DNA of 6,430 bases, taken from contig JAASSH010000133.1 in assembly GCA_021767985.1 (NCBI GenBank), positions 1 to 6,430 of the forward strand, in the 5' to 3' direction. Shown piece after piece: positions 6,358 to 6,430 of this stretch (its first letter is position 1; each line of letters starts with the position of its first letter). The notes under the pieces were generated by a model, which was given only the letters and a program-made list of their open reading frames with translations, searched no databases and had not been told where the DNA came from. Origin of the DNA: Gammaproteobacteria bacterium (GTDB taxonomy: Bacteria; Pseudomonadota; Gammaproteobacteria; GCA-001735895). Made by a program: the position numbers and the translations under genes.

Positions 6358-6430
6358 TTAGAACAGCCCCTGAATCAGGCCGTCTTCGTCGATATGAATC
6401 GAGTTGGCCGCGGGCACCCGCGGCAGGCCC
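6358..6430 (-). CDS. C-terminal tail of an unrecognised protein (5' part outside the window)
   Basis: The minus frame is open from the window edge to TAA at 6358-6360 and gives 23 residues ending ANSIHIDEDGLIQGLF. It is called a gene because the stop codon lies 14 nt before the stress protein start with a ribosome binding site between them, and the codons are GC-rich like the neighbours. The HIDEDGLI pattern is loosely like the end of NTF2/SnoaL-like domains, but this is a weak resemblance over very few residues and I do not assign a family. It is probably the first visible member of the operon carrying the stress protein gene. Confidence 0.6.
   Translation of the reverse strand, partial: GLPRVPAANSIHIDEDGLIQGLF

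Overview
This 6.4 kb GC-rich window looks like a chromosomal piece of a proteobacterium, most plausibly a gammaproteobacterium. That is inferred from GC-biased codon use, Shine-Dalgarno sites, the formate dehydrogenase type, and an intergenic palindromic repeat with GTCAT...ATCCAT ends of a kind common in that group. No rRNA, tRNA, CRISPR array, phage gene or transposase gene is visible.

Layout. Positions 1-770 (+) hold the 3' part of a zinc-independent NAD(P)H:quinone oxidoreductase of the MDR superfamily. Positions 771-924 separate two convergent genes and are almost entirely hairpins. Two inverted 27-nt palindromic repeats (778-804 and 878-904) flank three internal hairpins, giving a REPIN- or MITE-like element of about 127 bp. 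All remaining genes read leftward on the minus strand. In transcription order they are the tail of an unrecognised gene (6358-6430), a tandem universal stress protein (5495-6343), a 110-bp spacer with a GAAA-capped GC hairpin (5385-5494), the fused diaphorase subunit of an NAD-dependent formate dehydrogenase (3666-5384), and its catalytic molybdenum/tungsten subunit (925-3666). The two formate dehydrogenase genes overlap by one base (TAATG).

How they work together. The two formate dehydrogenase subunits should form a soluble cytoplasmic enzyme of the heterodimeric type known from Methylobacterium extorquens FDH1. Formate is oxidised at a Cys-ligated Mo/W-bis-pterin site. Electrons pass along Fe-S clusters to FMN in the other subunit and reduce NAD+. 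The diaphorase subunit is a natural fusion of a NuoE/FdsG-like and a NuoF/FdsB-like domain. The catalytic subunit lacks the His-Cys3 cluster motif found in NuoG-like N-termini. No fdsC/fdhD or fdsD gene follows it. The adjacent stress protein may be co-regulated with the dehydrogenase or be a read-through neighbour, depending on whether the spacer hairpin terminates transcription.

No stretch over 300 bases is without a gene. The many other long open frames on the plus strand are antisense shadows in the exact codon register of the real genes. The main items for a second look are the structured repeat element, the fusion and cluster architecture of the dehydrogenase, and the spacer between the stress protein and the dehydrogenase. 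I see no clearly novel biological system.
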